Below are positions 16,054 through 24,896 of a stretch of 24,896 nt of DNA, one piece after another. The notes under the pieces are model-generated. The model did not search any database and had not been told where the DNA came from. It saw only the letters and a list, made by a program, of their open reading frames with translations. Positions within the stretch are counted from its first letter, which is position 1. The number at the start of each line of letters is the position of its first letter. Source of the stretch: Chara braunii (lineage: Eukaryota; Streptophyta; Charophyceae; Charales; Characeae); NCBI GenBank assembly GCA_003427395.1, contig BFEA01000093.1:3003757-3028652 (forward strand), given 5' to 3'. Made by a program: the position numbers and the translations under genes.

Positions 16054-17082
16054 TTTTCTTATTTATCTTAGTTTCCTTACTTGATCTTGATAAGGCATAT
16101 ACCCCGGTAAATTGGTTATATCATCAACTTATATGTCCTAACCACATTTAAGTGGACATCATTCGGTAAGGAGGTTTGTACTTGGGTTAAAGCGTTGCAC
16201 AATCTGACTATATCGGTGATAGTGAATAGCAAGGTCTCCAACGGATTTCCTCTGACTACGACGTTGAGGCAAGGGTGCCCCTTAACCCCCCTCTTACTTA
16301 CGCTGCAGATGAAAGGGTTGCTAAATAATATCCAGTGGAATCCTTCCGTAAGCAGAATGCGGGACACACAAAAGATAAGGTTACAATATTGATTAACGAC
16401 CTGTTTCTTGTTGTTGAAAACACAACTCAATCCATAAATGCTCTTAAGGCATGTCTTGATGAATATTTTGCCCTCTCAAAAGCTTCAATACACTGCCATG
16501 AATCGATATTTTTACTCCCGAAATAATTATAGACCAACAATATGATGATTGGTTTGGGTACTCATTCTTGGACAACTTCTATTTTCATACTACAAAAGAG
16601 CAAAATCGTGTTTTCTTCAAAATTTGCCAGTCCAAGAATGATTAAACTAATACCCATTTTGTTTAGTGTTATAAGCGCACTGTTGACGTAATGTCTTAAT
16701 TTTTGTGCAAATCACTTTGTATATGTTTTAAAAACTAGCACACTAAGCACGAAGTACTATTGTTTTTTGAACAAGCGATGGTTTTCAATTATTTCATAGA
16801 TAATTCAAGACGGTAACTACGATGCAATTTCACGACAGAAATTATTACATAAAGTAGTAATTTGGGGTAAAGTCCCCCACCTATCTCTATATTTAGGTGG
16901 GCCATGGTGATTAATGAGGCCTTGTTTACCCTATTGTGGTTTATTGGATTGTTTAGGTATTCGGTAAACACCTCTACTCCAATATAAGATAAAGAGCAAT
17001 GTTTTTTTCATGGAAACCGTTTGCCGAAGAAATAGATAGTTTGTTTTTGAAAGTGATATGGGGAAAGGTTTTGGCAACCACG

Positions 17083-17460
17083 TGAGGAAGGCATCTTGGG
17101 GATGAAAGACCCAACAAAACGGAATGAGGCTATGCTATCGTCTTCACTCGAATAGAACGTCTGATCAATAAACCATCCAAGCAATGTCAGACTCATCATC
17201 TCAACATTGGTTCCTGTTGGTCAATCGTGTAGGAAAGGTGGCATAGGGATGAAACACCCAACGAAATAAAATGACGCTATGTAGATAAATGGATCGTCAA
17301 AGCAGTGTACGACTCACAATCTCAGCATTGGATCCTCTTTGCCAATTGTGTGAAGAAGGCAATCTGTAGATGAAACACCCAACAAAACTGAATGAGGCGG
17401 TGTTGGTTAAGTGGATCATTAAGGCAATGTTCGACTCACAATCTCAGGATCCTCTTGGTG
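17083..17460 (+). repeat. Three tandem copies of one LINE segment
   Basis: GGGATGAAAGACCCAACAAA (17099), GGGATGAAACACCCAACGAA (17246) and TAGATGAAACACCCAACAAA (17367) start three units. Each continues with a GAATGAGGC-like word, a GGATC(A/G)T(C/T)AA(A/G)GCA(A/G)TG word, CTCA(C/T)AATCTCA and a TCCT-TGG word. Unit lengths are about 147, 121 and 95 bp; the first has about 26 extra bases and the third is shortened. The units encode the GMKDPTKRNEAM segment of the LINE. Confidence 0.8.
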
Positions 17461-17850
17461 GGAGCATATCTTGGCAGAAGGATGGAGCCTACCAAAACCT
17501 CGAGATTTTTGGGCATATCTGATGCTTTATTCGTATCCTATAAACAAGTTAAATCCCTCTTTTAGGAAGCAATGATCAAAGTTTGGAAAAAAAACAGAAA
17601 CTGTATATTTGGGTGGAACCACCTACGGAAGTAGACGTCATATCTCAACCGTCGTTTGAAAATATAAGGAGTGTAGACGATGATTGGCTTAAGGTTGAAC
17701 CCCCACAAAAGTTTCGACCTTTCTTGGATTTGGGAAGGTGCAGTGTTCTCAACATCCCATAATTTTGGAATGAAATGTGAGAGGAGTGTGAAAATCAAGA
17801 AGGACAGGCTCAATTTGTTTTTTCAGACGTGCTGGTGGTTTAAGGGAGAA

Positions 17851-18244
17851 AAAAACACTCCTGATTGCAACCATTCCAGACGTCTGAGCGGCTCTTTTAA
17901 CGTCCGAAGTCATCGAGCACGACAAGCAGTAAAAAACATGTACGCTTATAATTTACCAAATTCAAAGAGAGTTTGAAAATTGCACTCTATTGTATTGGAT
18001 GGTAAATCGTTGTTTCAGTATTTGGATTCTACTAATAGCAACAATCTCATAGTCAATGAACCAAAAACACAACCCGAGATTAACCTCCCCCTCACCTAAA
18101 TCAGAGTAGTAAAACAATTGTAGTCGAACCACCACTTCTTCCGAAGCACCTCGGTTTTACAAATGCCCTTTGCGCAAAACAAAATGAAACGGCGTGGACC
18201 TCGTTTTGGTTGGCCTCTCCAGTCATGTTGCGGCAGATGCCAAA
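17851..18244. other. Unclassified AT-rich stretch
   Basis: No gene or element was recognised between the LINE remnant and the tandem-repeat block. Short open frames here have no conserved motif. Confidence 0.4.
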
Positions 18245-18955
18245 GTCTGAAACTAGTGTTAACTACCACTTTAAATTTTAGAATGAAAGATCCTGAAGTA
18301 GTTTGACAAACTTTGAAATGCTCTAAAATTATTTCAAAAGTTTTGGACGGTTTGAAGATCATCTTTTACGTTTTTTATTTTTTTTTGGTCTGTTTTCGTT
18401 TTGGTTTGAAGTTGTGTGTCACCGAAAATGACTTGAAGTGGTTGAAGCTTTTGCAATTGGTGGGAATTCCCCGATCTAAAATGGTTGTACGAGAGCATCG
18501 GAAAACGCTTTTAAATTTTAGACCAGCACTTCAAATTATTTCAGGAGCTTCAGATGGGGATCTGCAACCACTGTAGCGATTTGAAATGGTTAAGCTTCTG
18601 AAAGGGATTTCAAATACCTCCTTCCAACCATTTGGATATAGGAGCCTAAAGCCACTTTTAAATTTTTACCCACTTTAAACCCTATGAGGAATTTCAGGTG
18701 AGCACTTTAAACTGTTGTAATATTCTGTAATGATTGAAGCTTCTTAAAGAGGTTTCAAGTACTCTCATCCAACCCCTTCCAACCATTTGGACGAGGGAAC
18801 TTGAAACCGCTTCTAGTTTTTCAGCCATTTTAGATTATTTCATGAGTTTCAGGTGACAATCTGCGACTGTTGTACCGATCTGAAATGGTTGAAGATTCTA
18901 AAAGGGGTTTCAAATCCCCCCATCCAAGTCTGAAGTGGTTGAAAATAATCTTCTG
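18245..18955 (+). repeat. Decayed tandem repeat of about 149 bp, block 1
   Basis: The landmark TGAAATGGTTGAAGCTTCT, with variants, recurs at 18433, 18582, 18730 and 18881, i.e. every 148-151 bp, with a shortened copy at 18931. Each unit then has TTTCAAAT, CCAACCATTTGGA, GAACTTGAAACCGCTT, TTTTCA(A/G)CCA and ATTTCA-GAGTTTCAGG. The block is AT-rich and non-coding. Confidence 0.85.
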
Positions 18956-19065
18956 TAAATCAAGGCCACCCTGTATGTACGGAGATCCCCGGGCAGACCT
19001 CCGTACGTACGGGCATTCGGGGTCCCGTACGAGTTTCGAACGCGACGGCGTTCAACCCCCGCTAA
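18956..19065. repeat. CpG-rich hairpin island 1
   Basis: A GC island in AT-rich surroundings. GTATGTACGGAG and CTCCGTACGTAC form a near-perfect stem (18973-19010), and CCGTACGTACGG is a 12-bp perfect palindrome. GGGGTCCCGTACG and many CG and TTCG words follow. It resembles island 2 in order and content. Confidence 0.75.
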
Positions 19066-19610
19066 AAATTATTTAAGAGGCCTAAAAACAATTTTTTTTT
19101 CTGAATGTTTTTTTTGTGAGTTCGTTATGATGTCAGGTACATTCCTGTAAATTTTCAAGTCATTTCGCTAAGCCAAATAAGAACTAAAATTCGCCAAAGA
19201 TGGCGGTGTCAAAACGTGCTCGCTCACGTATTTTTTCACTTTTTACTTTTTGTTTGCATTTTAGTTCGGGATCTAAATAATTTTATTATTTTTTAAAACA
19301 TTTTTAGTGGGTTTTGGATTATGTGCAATACACATCTGTAAATTTTCAGAGCATTTAGCTATGCCAAAAAAATATTAAAAAATGACCAAAGATTGCAGTT
19401 TCAAAAACATAAATCACTCTCACTAAGTTTAATTCTTTTTTATTTATTTATTTTTTTTTAGTATTTATTTTTCATATTTTATTTTTATTTCAAATTTGGT
19501 AAGGAATTTGGATGTAATGCAGAGACAAATCTTGTTTAATTTATTTTTCTCCATAACATTTTTTTTTTTTCACTTTTTTTTAATGATTTTTTTTTTCCCC
19601 TTTTTTTTTG
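19066..19610. repeat. AT-rich spacer with a diverged 188-bp direct repeat
   Basis: TGTAAATTTTCAAGTCATTT (about 19147) and TGTAAATTTTCAGAGCATTT (about 19339) begin two related segments. Each continues with (G/A)CTA(A/T)GCCAAA and then CAAAGAT(G/T)G in the same order. Long T runs dominate the remainder. No gene is present. Confidence 0.7.
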
Positions 19611-19745
19611 GAGTCCGCGTTCGGCCCGAACGGCCGAACGCATCCCCAAGGGGTCCCATACGTTCGGGCGTTCGGGTTCGCGCGTTCGGGTTCGAGCTTT
19701 CGAGTTCGGACGTTCGACATGTCCCGAACGTCAATTCCGCTGCTA
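19611..19745. repeat. CpG-rich hairpin island 2 with phased TTCG words
   Basis: A perfect 10-bp stem GCGTTCGGCC/GGCCGAACGC surrounds CGAAC (19617-19641). GGGGTCCCATACG follows, as in island 1. About nine TTCG words then occur at 6-8 base spacing (CGTTCGGG repeated, about 19660-19715). The island ends GTCAATTCCGCTG before AT-rich DNA. Confidence 0.8.
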
Positions 19746-19769
19746 TAAATAATATTTATTTTTAACCAT

Positions 19770-20390
19770 TTTTCAAACTAATAGTTATCAACCACATTAA
19801 ATTTCAAAATGAAATATCCTGAAGTGGTTTGAAACCGTTGAAATTGTCTTATGACACTTCAAGTTATTTCAGGAGTTTCGGATGGTTTGCGAAGCATCTT
19901 TGATGTTTTTTTTTTTTTTTTTTGCCTGTTTTTATTTCGGTTTAACTTCGCTGTGTGTCATAAAAAATGACCTGAAGTCGCTGAAAGCTTCTGCAAGCAG
20001 TTGACAGTCCCCCTTTATAAATGGTTCACAGATAGCGAAACCGCTTTCAGATTTTCAACCACTTCAAGTCATTTCAGGGCCTCTGTAGAGCTTTGAAATG
20101 GTTGAAGCTTGTAAAAGGGTTTCAGGTAACCCCTTTTAACTATTTGGACGAGGGACCGAAACCCATTTTCGAATCTTCACCCACTTCAAATCCTTTCGGA
20201 AATTTCAGGTGGGAACCTAAAACTTCTATAATATTTTGTAGCGGATGAAGCTTCTGAAATGCGTTTCAAATACACTATTCGGATGAGGGAATTTGAACCC
20301 GCGTTCAAATTTTCAACCACTTCAAATCATTTCAAGAGTCTCGGGTGGAAACCTGCAACCGCTATAACGACCTGAAATGGTGATAGGAAC
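19770..20390 (+). repeat. Decayed tandem repeat of about 149 bp, block 2
   Basis: The block is homologous to block 1 with an offset of about 1526-1539 bp. AAACTA-TAGTTA-CAACCAC, TCCTGAAGTGGTTTGA, GTGTGTCA-AAAATGACCTGAAG and the TGAAATGGTTGAAGCTT landmarks (19971, 20094, 20240, 20371) keep the same order. It ends at 20390 where a different sequence starts. Confidence 0.85.
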
Positions 20391-20735
20391 ACGCGAGACT
20401 CGAGGTTCAGACAAATGAAACCCAAAATAACTCTCAAAGACGAAGGCTCAAGACAGAGCACAAACACGCCTCTACACCCCCCCCCGCCAAAAAAAAAGAA
20501 GAAAAAGCAATGGATTGGAATTTCCATATAAAGACGATCGCGAAGAGGGAAGTAGGGTTTGTGTTGTGCTTTTCTATGGTGTTTGCGTGGGTTGGGGATA
20601 GCGGACGTCGTGCATGTCGGGAACCAGAGGCAGTACTTGTGGGGTGTTTGCAACTCTTTCATGTGGGAGTCGTTTGCCGATCTTCCAGTCTGAAATTGTA
20701 CCCATCTTCTGTGTGGTTTTTGAACATTTTCAGAA
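20391..20735. other. Stretch without a supported gene
   Basis: It contains a C9 run (about 20478) and an A9 run. The plus-strand frame 20510-20818 and the minus-strand frame 20327-20740 show no conserved domain. Confidence 0.4.
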
Positions 20736-20839
20736 CCCATACTGATTATGTTCCAACTGGATTTAATCTGCTTGATAAAGATTTATTCCCATACTGGTTA
20801 TGTTCCAACTGGATTTAATTTGCTCGATAAAGATTTGTT
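20736..20839 (+). repeat. 52-bp tandem duplication
   Basis: CCCATACTGATTATGTTCCA (20736) and CCCATACTGGTTATGTTCCA (20788) start two adjacent 52-bp units with about four differences. Confidence 0.95.
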
Positions 20840-20876
20840 GATTTGCCCTGCAGCTGGTACTCATCTTCCTCTCCCT

Positions 20877-20877
<1 letters not shown>

Positions 20878-20910
<33 letters not shown>
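20878..20910. repeat. C33 homopolymer
   Basis: Thirty-three consecutive C, the longest homopolymer in the window. On the minus strand it is a G-quadruplex-forming poly-G. Its exact length is unreliable. Confidence 0.9.
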
Positions 20911-20911
<1 letters not shown>

Positions 20912-21480
20912 AGGAATGCCAGCTGAGGGCTGCTACGGGAGGTCATAAAAGGCAGCTCGATCGCTCCATGGGTGGGTTGAGAGCTGCAGACACATTTGTC
21001 TCAAAGCCCCACTACAGGGCAGGGAAAAAAAAAAAAAAAAACTCCTTCACCGGAGAAGTATATTTTGTTGACCTATACTCGTAGCATGTAGCAATACAAC
21101 ATGACAAGCCTTATATTTGTCACATTAGCCAAGTAGTTGTCGCAGAGTTTTGAGACCGCTTAAATTTACAGACGAGACAGCCGCCTTTTTAAAAACAGCT
21201 CAGTCAAGCGGGTACGTCATATAGCCATTGGCTTGTCCGAGCGAACAGGCCTCACATCCATTAAAATTTACTCTTACCCAAAAAAAATAGTGCAGCTAAG
21301 GTGTTGCATTTGCCTTTAGACAGCCAGGCTGATCATGTGAATGAACTCGGACACATAAATTGGATAAGTTCTCGCAAAATTATCAAAGACATATGGCAGA
21401 CATTAGATGACTCGCTTTTCTTTTCCACCTTTCCTTTTTTTTTTTTTCAACGACAAATGGACGACCACATTGAGATATAT
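20911..21480. other. Stretch without a supported gene
   Basis: It contains an A18 run (about 21026) and a T13 run (about 21436). CACATCCATTAAAATTT at 21252 shares 15 bases with the U6-like copy at 597, but nothing further of U6 follows. Confidence 0.4.
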
Positions 21481-21487
21481 CATCATT

Positions 21488-21601
21488 GAGCTGCCTGGCC
21501 CCAGGTAAGTCAGAACTCAATTATTTGTTTTTTGTTCATTTGATTGCAGCTGGATTTGAACTCGGGTCTGTTTTTCGGCAGTCTGGCTTGGCCCACTTTT
21601 C
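21488..21601 (-). mobile_element. Relative of the tRNA-U6 SINE, truncated copy
   Basis: On the minus strand, GGGCCAAGCCAGACTGCCGA is followed by a perfect B box GAGTTCAAATCC, then AAATGAACAAAAAACAAATA, TTGAGTT and ACCTGGGGCCAGG. The order matches copies 1-3. The A box is almost wholly deleted (GGGCC-AGCCA joins directly to ACTGCCGA). No U6-like tail follows, and the similarity stops after the CCTGGGGCC block. Confidence 0.65.
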
Positions 21602-23686
21602 AACAGAGAGTAGACATACCACACATGGATATAAAGCTATTTACAACTTTATAAGCCTACACTTCATCTTATCCGGAAGGCCACAAATAAGCATAATGTT
21701 ATGATGATATAATCTCTGTAGTAAGATGATTCTACAAGATCTGGCAATGATATAAAGCCAGTATAAGCCTACACTTATCTTACCCCAAAGGCAATCTCTG
21801 GTGGCCATGTGACGCGACTGACCGACGGATAACGATCCTACACAGATCAAATGGCCCTCCGCAAACGCGTCGAGCTCTCCGCATGTCCTGAGCAGCCCAC
21901 TCTACACAGTCTATACAAACTGATAGCCTGAGTGCCACAGTCAGGCTCACCATTGCTTGCCTTAAACCACCAGTACTTTGGAGGCACTCTTCTCGGATGC
22001 TGGAACGCACTGCGTGCCAAAAGAAAACGAATCAGTGCAACTTTCTTTTGGCTTGCTCCGACACCCAAGCCCACCCGAAAATCGCAGCGCGTATGCGACA
22101 AGGGCCCGCAGCTGATGTACGGGCCAAATACCGGTGGTTTAAAAGCTGTCTCAAGATACCCTGAGCAGCTTTTCGTCCGCCAAAGCTAGATGTGCCAAAC
22201 GAAAACACCTACTCATAACCCAGCGCAAACAACGCCGCTGAATATAACAATTATAACAATATGAGCTCCACCTACGACCACGAGAGTATATTCTCGAGCC
22301 CGCTCACCCTCCTCCATTGAGGGCATTATAGACAAAGCAGTAAGACAGACCTAAGAAGATCTACACAGCTCTCAAAGACAAGACTGCAAAAGATTGCACC
22401 CCGCAGACAAAACCTCTGTAATCCCCTCTACAGTAGTCATAGAAACCTCTCCGTAAATGCTATGTTTTACTAATTGATGGTATGGCTGACTGACTATCTA
22501 AGCACTGCAAGCAAAGCTTTTTGCCCAGCTATAGCTGTCTCCCTCTCCACAAAGCGAAGCACAAATTAAATGCTTGCGTTCTCACCGTGCAGCTATCGCA
22601 GACGATTTGACTTTCGCCCGTAAGAGCAGCTGAGGTGATGAAAGAGAAAACGACCACAAAGCATCAAGTGCGATCAACCTAGAACTGCAGTTGAAGCTCT
22701 CAATTCAGTAGTCTACCTTGAGAGCCTACAGCATCAAAGAGTACACACACAAAAAAAAAGAAACCGGTGAGGTTGAGAAGAAAAAAATAAAAAGTGATTC
22801 CAAGTTGCTTGGCCAATGGACAGGGATGCACTCGGAGAGGTGAATGCGTACGGATGCTCAGAGTGGTCCCCACCATCCAGGTCATCTGCCCAGACCAACT
22901 ACTGCAGGCGTACGAAAGGAAAAAGACCTGGATATCACAAAAAAATGGTACAGCAGCATTCAACAACCCCTTCACATGATTCCGTGTGGTCCCCACCATA
23001 TCCAGTTATTACAAACTGCGCGTTGAACGGGCTAAACCCCTACGCATATGAACTCCTATAAACTTAAACCTATACAGCATTCCGCCACCGCCCAGACGAG
23101 GCTGTCAGGTTGGTACCTGACACCCTTCACGAGATCGTGAATGATGACGACTGCCAGGAGATGAAATCCTCGCCGAGGAACGACAGCCAGGACGACATGA
23201 AATCCTCCGGAATTGAGTAAAACCTTAAAAAGTAATCTCTTCCACCAAGCCGACCTATGTCTTCCTGACTTCACGAACAAGACGGCTCCCTGAATGATGA
23301 CGGACGGAATGCGTGCGTACAAAGTACAAAAAACTTGAAAAAAGTTTGAAGGTTCTTTAAACCCATGCTTGCTAGGTCACCCATCACTTCCCAAAAAATG
23401 TGATCCCTCTTTGCCCTCCACGCTTTTGATACTACGTGGGGACAAACTCAAAAACATCCAGTATGGAAGGAAGCCTCCATGCTCCATGGGGAGACAAACT
23501 CAAATCAAGTACCGAAGGACGCATCCATGCGCCATGCTAAAGCATCCACCTAGGTTTGCAGAACCACAAAATCAGTCAGCGGCAACAGCCAAGATCCATG
23601 GCCACCCTTGCAACACAGTGCTCCCTTCACATTCTCAGAAGAGTGGAGGCCTCTTGACAGTTCAATCTTTCTGTTGGAAGTGAGAA
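21602..23686. other. Two-kilobase stretch without a supported gene
   Basis: No protein domain, RNA gene or transposon protein was recognised on either strand. Minor repeats include TATAAGCCTACACTT with a following ATCTTA-CC at about 21650 and 21759, and CCAGGA-GA-ATGAAATCCTC at about 23155 and 23189. Open frames are short and uncorrelated. Confidence 0.4.
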
Positions 23687-23727
23687 GGGGGCAGGGGCAG
23701 GGGTGAGGGGTGATGGGGCAGGGAGGA
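23687..23727 (+). other. Strong G-quadruplex motif
   Basis: Six G-runs of three to five G are separated by CA, CA, TGA, TGAT and CA loops. This is the best quadruplex-forming sequence in the window. Confidence 0.8.
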
Positions 23728-23816
23728 CGGAACGTTGTTGTCAACTGCCAGCATGTTGTGGCTGCCAGTGGGTGGACAATTCAAACTCACATCCCTCCAC
23801 ACAAACCTGGTGCTTC

Positions 23817-23819
<3 letters not shown>

Positions 23820-23877
<58 letters not shown>
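23820..23877. repeat. (CT)29 microsatellite
   Basis: An uninterrupted CT tract of about 58 bp. The short ORFs through it are artefacts. Confidence 0.97.
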
Positions 23878-23879
<2 letters not shown>

Positions 23880-24013
23880 GAAATACAGATACGCAATAGC
23901 TCGCGGATGTTCACCAACTCTATATCAATGCACCAGGCAACTGACAAGTGGGAAAGCAAATTTTATGCACGTCACTGAGTTGCAATGAACAACCATGTAA
24001 AAAAGCAGAACTC

Positions 24014-24161
24014 ACTGACAATTACTTGGACACCCTTCAGAGCTCATCTCAGTCCATCTGGGGGTATTCACCATGTAAAGCAGGACTCGACCAGAAAAAC
24101 ACTGACAATTACTCGGACACCCTTCAGAGCTCATCTCAGTCCATCTGGGGTATTCACATGG
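24014..24161 (+). repeat. 87-bp tandem duplication
   Basis: ACTGACAATTACTTGGACAC (24014) and ACTGACAATTACTCGGACAC (24101) begin units that both continue CCTTCAGAGCTCATCTCAGT and CCATCTGGGG. CCATGTAAA-AGCAG upstream of each extends the similarity to about 23991. Confidence 0.93.
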
Positions 24162-24530
24162 CTTCAGACCGGGACGTAGTGCTCACACGGCCCTTGATGT
24201 TGTAATGGGTACCTTTCATGGTGCGCAATGATATACTGAAGGATCCCTGGAAGCCGAAGGTGCTGGAGCCACAAATCATGGAACTCTGTATAAGATCATC
24301 CGGCGAACAACCTGAGATAAACGGATTCTCAAAACTAATCTTCTCTGGACTACAAGCTCTTTTTCATATGCCACACGGAGAGATTAAAGAGGCGACCATA
24401 GGCGCCGCCAGGCGGCGACATACAGAACAGAAAGGATGCCTTTGACTGCGTCCGCACCAAGATCTGCAGTTGAGACCTAGAGTCTCCCTGAAAAGGTACT
24501 CGTGTCGCATCTTCACAGAGAATCAATCCC
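24162..24530. other. Stretch without a supported gene
   Basis: Only a small GC hairpin CGCCGCC/GGCGGCG around a single A (about 24402-24417) stands out. Confidence 0.4.
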
Positions 24531-24825
24531 TCCTACCTCTCCACAGTAACTCCAAGCAAACAAACTCCACCTACCTCTCCCTCCACAGGTACTCTAGGCA
24601 AACATCCAGCACCTACTGTCTGAAACTTCGCCTGTGCATCCTCCTCATCTACGCCCTTCAGAGAGCGCTCCCATCCGCCTAAATCTTCCGTGTGAGAGGC
24701 TGCTACTCCTCCGTACACAAGTCATTCTTGAGCTAATATCCTCCATCGACCATTCCTAACCCGACCAAACATCCTGCACCTATTGTGTCAAGCATTACCT
24801 GCGCACCCTCCTCATCTGCGATGCT
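24531..24825 (+). repeat. Two nested short direct repeats
   Basis: CTACCTCTCC-ACAG-ACTC with AGGCAAAC or AAGCAAAC occurs at about 24533 and 24571. CAAACATCCAGCACCTACTG (24599), ending CTCCTCATCTACG, is repeated at 24765-24822 as CAAACATCCTGCACCTATTG, ending CTCCTCATCTGCG. Confidence 0.8.
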
Positions 24826-24896
24826 CCACCCAAGTTTGTCGAGACCAGACAAACGACCACTTAGTTTGCCGGGGCTCAGACCTACCACTTTCACCA

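Larger units (their letters stand above)
15060..17850 (+). mobile_element. Degenerate LINE (non-LTR retrotransposon) ORF2 fragment
   Basis: Read across three frames, the region follows the order of a plant LINE reverse transcriptase. It starts with RPISMLNVSYNIRIKVLDRR (15108-15170, with the usual N-W-R giving N-stop-R by TGG to TGA). Next comes IVDIESLEVIHKANTDIFVF (about 15250-15310), then LLDLDKAYTPVNW (about 16080-16118), then WVKALHNLTISVIVNSKVSN (about 16180-16240) and LRQGCPLTPLLLTLQMKGLL (about 16265-16323). The catalytic-site region follows (INDLFLVVENTTQSINALKA, expected A-D-D reduced to N-D, about 16390-16450). Downstream pieces are WAMVINEALFTLLWFIG near 16900, GMKDPTKRNEAML near 17100, and AEGWSLPKPRDFWAYLMLYS near 17475-17530. 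Many stops and shifts make it dead. It is split by the insertion at 15319-16053. No 5' or 3' terminus or poly-A tail was fixed. Confidence 0.8.

Noticed and set aside
15584-16151. Plus-strand frames opposite the rps2-like sequence
   Set aside because: They are antisense shadows of the S2 frame and then run into LINE sequence; no homology of their own.
21250-21275. CACATCCATTAAAATTT as another U6 copy
   Set aside because: Only 15 bases match. The following ACAGAGA, AGC and 3' parts of U6 are absent, so chance is likely.

Overview
The window looks like nuclear DNA of a streptophyte (plant lineage), most plausibly a charophyte alga such as Chara. The evidence is a spliced PPR-SMR gene (a plant-lineage organellar RNA-binding family), a fragment resembling mitochondrial rps2 lodged in a LINE, long microsatellites, and a very low gene density with many decayed retroelements. 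The species call is an inference.

Layout. Positions 1-900 hold simple repeats and a stray U6 snRNA-like copy. Positions 957-6450 hold the one clearly intact gene: a PPR-SMR protein of about 950 residues in two exons (957-1466 and 4108-6450), joined in phase by a GT-AG intron of 2641 bp. That intron carries three copies of an unusual short repeat with a tRNA-like promoter region (A and B boxes) at its 5' side and a U6 snRNA-like tail at its 3' side. Positions 6500-10500 are repeats: a duplication spanning the PPR stop codon, a 167-bp foldback, a three-copy dispersed repeat ending in (TG)n, twin GC hairpins and a long (CA)n(GA)n tract. On the minus strand at 10527-11608 is a broken array of four RING-like zinc-binding units, with membrane-type hydrophobic segments further upstream (11817-12580). 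A 332-bp assembly gap (12582-12913) is followed by a partial, unrecognised plus-strand exon (to 13783).

Positions 15060-17850 are a degenerate LINE reverse transcriptase. It is interrupted by a 735-bp insertion, carrying the rps2-like reading frame on the minus strand, with 17-bp near-identical flanking repeats. One LINE segment is present three times in tandem. Positions 18245-20390 are AT-rich tandem repeats of about 150 bp in two homologous blocks about 1.53 kb apart, with two CpG-rich hairpin islands between them. Positions 20400-24896 contain only repeats: tandem duplications, a 33-base poly-C, a fourth minus-strand SINE relative, a G-quadruplex motif, (CT)n, and no gene I can support.

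The most notable item is the tRNA-U6 composite repeat family. Next are the RING-like array and the nested rps2 insertion. No CRISPR, operon or phage feature is present.
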